Shown in pieces: positions 59,121-64,000 of a stretch of DNA of 64,000 bases. This DNA is from Psychromonas sp. CD1 (GTDB lineage Bacteria > Pseudomonadota > Gammaproteobacteria > Enterobacterales > Psychromonadaceae): the NCBI RefSeq assembly GCF_002239585.1, contig NZ_NDFH01000003.1, positions 868,001 through 932,000 on the forward strand, written 5' to 3'. The notes below the pieces were generated by a model. That model ran no database searches, was not told the DNA's origin, and saw nothing but the letters and a program-made list of their open reading frames with translations. Made by a program: the position numbers and the translations under genes. The first letter of the stretch is position 1. Every line of letters begins with the position of its first letter.

Positions 59121-60251
59121 ATGTTCGAGCTCAATTTAGATATCAATCATTTCCTAGACATTTATTGGCAAAAAAAGCCCCTTTTAATCAAACAAGGTTT
59201 CCTTGACTTTCAAGATCCCATTATGCCCGATGAGATAGCTGGTCTTGCCATGGAAGAAGAGATTGAAAGTCGTCTTGTTTATCGTGATAAGCAAGGTAAG
59301 TGGCAAGCAGAACATGGCCCCTTTAGCTCCTTTGAAAAACTCGAAGAAGATGCGACGTCATTACTAATACAAGCAGTGGATCATTGGCACTCAGACGCAC
59401 AACAATTAATTCGCCCTTTTCGATTTCTCCCTAATTGGCGTCTTGATGACTTAATGATCAGCTATTCTACAAAAAATGGCGGTGTGGGACCTCATATCGA
59501 TAATTATGATGTTTTTATTATTCAAGGCCTAGGTAAACGTCATTGGCGAGTGGGAGCTAAAAATAAACTGAAAGAATTTACCGCTCATAGTGCATTAAAA
59601 CATTGTGAAGCCTTCTCTGCTATCCTCGATGTAGAACTTGAACCCGGCGATATTTTATATATTCCCGTTGGATTTCCTCACGAAGGTTATGCTATAGAGC
59701 CTTCTATAAATTACAGTGTTGGCTTTCGAGCTCCTGATCAAAATGATCTACTCAGTAGCTTTACCGATCATTGTCTTGACGAGCAAGAGACCTGTGTTCG
59801 CTATATTGATAAAGAGATGCAACATCGTGAAAAACCAGGCAAAATAGAAAGACAAGAGCTTACAAATTTACATGAAATTATGCTAAAAAGTTGCAAAACG
59901 CCAGAGCAACTCATGCCTTGGCTTGGTAAAATGCTCAGTGAAAGTGTTCATGATCTAGATATCGCTATCTGCTCTGTAGAACATTCAAATACTCAGATAT
60001 TAGAACAATTTAATGAAGGGGCTCAATTTACACGCTTAGGTGGCTTACGAGCGATTTACTTTGAACAAGATCCTGATTTTGTTTACATAAACGGCACACA
60101 ATATAATTGTGAGGAATTTAATACACTCGGTCATCAATTGTGCGATCAAGATGAAGTCGGTAGTGAATTGATTGAGCTGTTAAGTGAAAATGAAAATGCA
60201 CTTATCTTTTTCACTTATCTTGTTAATAGCGGCTACTGGTACACCGTTTAA
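59121..60251 (+). CDS. roxA: Ribosomal protein L16 arginine hydroxylase RoxA/YcfD
   Basis: This 376-residue Fe(II)/2-oxoglutarate oxygenase of the JmjC type hydroxylates an arginine of ribosomal protein L16. Iron ligands are in GPHIDNYDVFIIQGLGKRHW and the distal His in VGFPHEGYA; ELEPGDILYIP is the cupin turn. The N-terminal FLDIYWQKKPLLIKQGF is typical. In E. coli it lies just past purB-phoPQ, so this is the conserved locus with other genes in the phoPQ place. Its TAA and that of hemH share TTAA. Confidence 0.92.
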   Translation: MFELNLDINHFLDIYWQKKPLLIKQGFLDFQDPIMPDEIAGLAMEEEIESRLVYRDKQGKWQAEHGPFSSFEKLEEDATSLLIQAVDHWHSDAQQLIRPFRFLPNWRLDDLMISYSTKNGGVGPHIDNYDVFIIQGLGKRHWRVGAKNKLKEFTAHSALKHCEAFSAILDVELEPGDILYIPVGFPHEGYAIEPSINYSVGFRAPDQNDLLSSFTDHCLDEQETCVRYIDKEMQHREKPGKIERQELTNLHEIMLKSCKTPEQLMPWLGKMLSESVHDLDIAICSVEHSNTQILEQFNEGAQFTRLGGLRAIYFEQDPDFVYINGTQYNCEEFNTLGHQLCDQDEVGSELIELLSENENALIFFTYLVNSGYWYTV

Positions 60252-61207
60252 TTTAAAGCCAATGTAGCCAGTAATTTAATCTGGCTACGGCTATCATTTA
60301 GGCACGCGATATAATGAAACTCTTTACCGCCGGCATCTAAAAATAATTTTTTGTTTTGTATCGCCATCTCTTCTAGTGTCTCTAGACAATCCGTTGCAAA
60401 GGCAGGACAAATGATATCAACACTATCACAACCTGTTTTTGCCAGCTCAATTAATTTCTGATCAATATATGGCATCAACCATACCTCTCTCCCCATACGA
60501 GACTGATAACCCAACAAATATTCACTCGGCTTTAAGCCTAACTTATTTACCACAAGTGCCACACTTGCTTCACACTGGTGTTGATAAGGATCACCTTTAT
60601 CCACATAGCGTTGGGGGATGCCATGAAATGAAAAAATTAATTTTTTAGCTCGCCCATGAATGAGCCAATGCGCTTCGATAGATTTGCATAGCGCACTGAT
60701 ATACAAGGGGTTGTCGTGATAGTTGTTTTTAAATATTATTTCAGGGAAATAACTTTGCTTTTTAATAAAGAGTGCAACTTGATCAAAAATAGGAGCGGTT
60801 GTCGACACAGAGTATTGAGGAAAAAGAGGAATAATAGTTAATTGAGTGATGCCACTATCTGCCAGATTTTGTAACACACTTGCAATAGATGGTGAACCAT
60901 AAGTCATCGCTAATACGCATTGCACATCTTCTTTTTTTAATGCTTTATCCAGTTTAATACTTAAAGACTCACTTAATACTCGAAGTGGAGAGCCTTCTTT
61001 TCCCCATATTTTTTGATATAGTTTACTCACACGACCCACTCTAAAAGGTAAAATAACGAGAAATAAAATAGGCAGCCAAAAAAAACGAGACATATCAACG
61101 ACTCGTTTATCTAATAAAAAAGAAGTCAAAAACTTACGGACACTTTTTTTTGTTGCCAGTTCAGGAGTCCCTAAGTTCACAAGTAATACTGCACATTTTT
61201 TTTCCAT
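60248..61207 (-). CDS. hemH: Ferrochelatase
   Basis: This 319-residue enzyme inserts Fe2+ into protoporphyrin IX to make haem, on the membrane surface. The catalytic His is in LIFSFHGIPQRYVDKGD and the acidic residues in CPAFATDCLETLEEM. LLVNLGTPELATKKSVRKFL is the N-terminal signature. In E. coli hemH follows adk directly; here the two are 2.3 kb apart with phn genes inserted in the opposite orientation. Confidence 0.95.
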   Translation of the reverse strand: MEKKCAVLLVNLGTPELATKKSVRKFLTSFLLDKRVVDMSRFFWLPILFLVILPFRVGRVSKLYQKIWGKEGSPLRVLSESLSIKLDKALKKEDVQCVLAMTYGSPSIASVLQNLADSGITQLTIIPLFPQYSVSTTAPIFDQVALFIKKQSYFPEIIFKNNYHDNPLYISALCKSIEAHWLIHGRAKKLIFSFHGIPQRYVDKGDPYQHQCEASVALVVNKLGLKPSEYLLGYQSRMGREVWLMPYIDQKLIELAKTGCDSVDIICPAFATDCLETLEEMAIQNKKLFLDAGGKEFHYIACLNDSRSQIKLLATLALN

Positions 61208-61334
61208 ATTATTCCATTTTTACATTTAAAATTTGGGAAGTCTGTCAATAATATCATCATTAACGAATGAATAGTTACACTCTATGAATGGTTAAAGTAA
61301 AAAGGAATTCGGTTTTACACAAAAAAGGATAAAT

Positions 61335-62428
61335 ATGAAAAATGATTATTTATTACTAACTCCCGGTCCTTTATCTACATCAGACACCGTACGTCATGCC
61401 ATGCTAAAAGATTGGTGCACTTGGGATGAAGAATACAATAAGGGGATTGTAGAGGTTATACGCCATAAATTAGTCAAGTTAGCCACTCAACATGAGAATT
61501 ATACCGGTGTGTTAATGCAGGGTTCAGGGACTGCAAGTATTGAAGCTACAATTGGTAGTGCACTTAATCAACACGACAAATTATTGGTGATTGCTAACGG
61601 TGTTTATGGTGTGCGTATGAATCAAATTGCCCAGTATTTAAAAATAAGTTGCGTCATACTACAGCAAAAAGAAACACAACCGGTCGACTTGAAACAATTT
61701 GAAAATATTTTACGTACTGATAGCACCATTACCCATGTCGCAATGGTGCACTGTGAAACCACCACTGGCATGTTAAATCCACTCATAGAGTTTTGTAAAA
61801 TAGCGAAGGCTTATAACAAATCATTATCATTGATGCAATGTCGAGCTTTGGTGGTATAAAAATGGATATCGGGGCGTTAGATATAGACTTTATGGTTAGC
61901 TCTGCGAACAAATGTATTCAAGGCGTACCGGGATTTGCTTTTATTGTTGCAAAACAATCCGCAATACAACGATGCCAAGGTCAAGCGCGATCGCTGAGTT
62001 TAGATTTATATGCGCAGTGGGCGTGCATGCAGGAAAATTCTGGAAAATGGCGTTTTACCTCACCCACACATACCGTGCGCGCTTTTTATCAAGCATTACA
62101 AGAATTAGAACAAGAAGGTGGTGTCGAAGAACGTCAAAAACGATACCAGATGAATCAACAGATTTTAGTCAAAGGCATGCGAAAACTCGGTTTTAAAACC
62201 CTGTTACCTGATAATCTTCACTCCCCAATTATCACTTCCTTTTATTCGCCAAAAGCCTCCCACTATCAATTTAAACGCTTTTATCAACAATTAAAAGAAG
62301 CGGGTTTTGTTATTTATCCAGGCAAAGTAAGCCATGCAGACTGCTTTAGAATTGGCAATATTGGTGAAGTTTATCATGAGGATATCGAGCGGTTAATTAA
62401 TGCCGTTAAACGTGTCATGTATTGGTAG
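61335..62428 (+). pseudogene. phnW: 2-aminoethylphosphonate-pyruvate transaminase, frameshifted
   Basis: PhnW converts 2-aminoethylphosphonate and pyruvate to phosphonoacetaldehyde and alanine. The frame is broken once: 61335-61859 encodes the N-terminal half ([47 protein letters not shown]), and 61838-62428 the rest, starting [18 protein letters not shown] and holding the PLP lysine in [13 protein letters not shown]. Loss of one base near 61826-61831 explains it: with one extra A the text reads [10 protein letters not shown], as expected. Everything else is intact, so a sequencing error or a very recent mutation is likely. phnX follows. Confidence 0.88.
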
Positions 62429-62545
62429 CCATTACTTACCTCTGTACCGATAGCATAGAACATTTACCCATTTTATTGGGCTTGAAAATATGAAATGAAA
62501 AATGTCGCACCAATAATTTTTAGTCAAAAATTCAGGAGTTTAATC

Positions 62546-63394
62546 ATGAATAATAAGATACAAAATAAAGAAACAGATAAAAAAAAATCAGTTGTTGAAG
62601 CCGTTATCTTTGACTGGGCAGGTACAGTCGTCGATTTTGGATCGTTTGCGCCAACAACTATTTTTGTTGAAGCCTTCCAAAAAGAATACGACTTTACGAT
62701 TACGATTGCCGAAGCGCGTGTTCCGATGGGTCTTGGTAAATGGGACCATATTAAAGCGGTTGGAGAACTAGATAGTGTTAATCAACGTTGGTTAACTCAA
62801 TTTGGAACATCCATGAATAAAGCTAATATTGATCAAATATATCAGCGTTTTATTCCATTACAAAAAAGTAAAGTGATTGATCATGCACAACCAATTTTAA
62901 ATGCGCTTAATGTTATCAATGATTTAAAAGTACAAGGTATTAAGATTGGATCATGCACAGGTTACCCTCGTGAAGTCATCGATATATTAAGCCAAGCTGC
63001 TGCTGAATATGGGTATCAGCCTGACTGTATTGTCGCCACGGATGATTTAGCGCATGGAGGTCGCCCAGCGCCTTTTATGGCACTAAAAAATGTCATTGAT
63101 TTAGGTGTTAGTAACGTTGCTCATTGTATCAAAGTTGATGATTCAACACCCGGTATCTACGAAAGTAATAATGCGGGAATGTGGACGGTTGCTTTATTGC
63201 TTTCAGGTAATGAAGCAGGTCTAACCTATCAGCAATATAAGGAGGCTGATGATAAAGCACTAAATAAAGCACGACAAAAAGCACGTTTAGTATTAACCAA
63301 GTCTAATCCACATTATATGATTGATACTATTGATGACTTGCCAGGTATTTTGGTTGATATTGAGAAAAGATTAATTGCGGGTGAACGCCCTTAA
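62546..63394 (+). CDS. phnX: Phosphonoacetaldehyde hydrolase
   Basis: This 282-residue HAD-family enzyme cleaves phosphonoacetaldehyde to acetaldehyde and phosphate. The nucleophile motif is VIFDWAGTVVDFGSFAP; the Schiff-base lysine is in MGLGKWDHIKAV; SCTGYPREV is motif II and IKVDDSTPGIYES the acidic motif. I start at the ATG at 62546 because AGGAG lies upstream; ORF text continues to 62495 but adds an unlikely extension. It lies 117 bases after phnW and ends at a strong terminator. Confidence 0.94.
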   Translation: MNNKIQNKETDKKKSVVEAVIFDWAGTVVDFGSFAPTTIFVEAFQKEYDFTITIAEARVPMGLGKWDHIKAVGELDSVNQRWLTQFGTSMNKANIDQIYQRFIPLQKSKVIDHAQPILNALNVINDLKVQGIKIGSCTGYPREVIDILSQAAAEYGYQPDCIVATDDLAHGGRPAPFMALKNVIDLGVSNVAHCIKVDDSTPGIYESNNAGMWTVALLLSGNEAGLTYQQYKEADDKALNKARQKARLVLTKSNPHYMIDTIDDLPGILVDIEKRLIAGERP

Positions 63395-63417
63395 ACATCT
63401 TATCTCTTTGATGACTT

Positions 63418-63450
63418 ATTTATAAAAGGGTCATAGACCCTTTTATAAAT
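63418..63450. terminator. Bidirectional terminator between phnX and adk
   Basis: A 15-bp perfect stem ATTTATAAAAGGGTC with a 3-base loop lies between convergent phnX and adk. Confidence 0.75.
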
Positions 63451-63471
63451 ACAGACTCAGGTTATTATTTC

Positions 63472-64000
<529 letters not shown>

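Overview
The window is a dense, AT-rich gammaproteobacterial chromosome segment with no rRNA, tRNA, CRISPR array, prophage or insertion sequence that I could see. Gene content and order (mla-lpt-rpoN-ptsN-rapZ, ubiF/miaB-ybeZ-ybeY-ybeX-lnt, mnmA-hflD-purB, acnB-yacL, adk-hemH) fit the Vibrio/Shewanella/Psychromonas side of the class. A cold-water marine Psychromonas-like bacterium is my best guess (inference from protein resemblance and base composition only).

Layout. 0.1-7.5 kb: a FadL-type porin, then on the minus strand a copper/silver efflux operon (cusC-cusB-cusA) with a small Cys-rich exported protein upstream. 7.7-12.1 kb: a YcxB-like membrane protein, truC, and a tight plus-strand operon of little-studied families (DUF3549, DUF3301, a small coiled-coil protein, DUF2310 zinc ribbon, CreA). 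12.1-20.5 kb: adenosine deaminase, Xni flap endonuclease, a purine permease, a COG2509 flavoprotein, an NhaC antiporter and a LysR regulator. 20.5-29.7 kb: ubiF, miaB-ybeZ-ybeY-ybeX-lnt, then an inactive-transglutaminase/7TM protein with an ATP-grasp ligase. 29.8-32.5 kb: a Spy/CpxP-like chaperone, sspA-sspB, and a very odd plus-strand rpsI/rplM pair. 32.6-35.3 kb: pyk and degS. 35.5-47.2 kb: the envelope block murA-ibaG-mlaBCDEF (minus) and kdsC-lptC-lptA-lptB-rpoN-ptsN-rapZ, then mgtE (plus). 47.3-52.6 kb: yacL, a reversed-architecture response regulator, acnB, asnA (minus). 52.7-60.3 kb: asnC, mnmA-hflD-purB, a beta-hydroxyacid dehydrogenase divergent from a MocR regulator, and roxA. 60.2-64 kb: hemH and adk (minus) separated by inserted plus-strand phosphonate genes phnW (frameshifted) and phnX.

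How genes work together: CusCBA spans both membranes to expel Cu/Ag; MlaBCDEF keeps outer-membrane lipid asymmetry while KdsC/LptABC build and export LPS; MiaB, MnmA and TruC modify tRNA; Add and the NCS2 permease serve purine salvage; DegS starts the sigma-E envelope stress cascade; PhnW/PhnX would degrade 2-aminoethylphosphonate.

The most striking anomaly is 31.5-32.5 kb. An alphaproteobacterial-looking S9 body without a start, ending in a gamma-type tail, is followed by a leader and L13 gene that look almost exactly like E. coli in sequence and codon use, again ending in a host-like tail. Order and strand are both wrong for the native rplM-rpsI-sspA-sspB operon. I read this as an assembly chimera or contamination first, and as natural transfer second. 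I saw no convincing wholly new defence or mobile system. The best candidates for undescribed biology are the response regulator beside acnB, the DUF3549-CreA operon, the MocR/dehydrogenase pair with its perfect 18-bp palindrome, and the Cys-rich protein of the cus locus.
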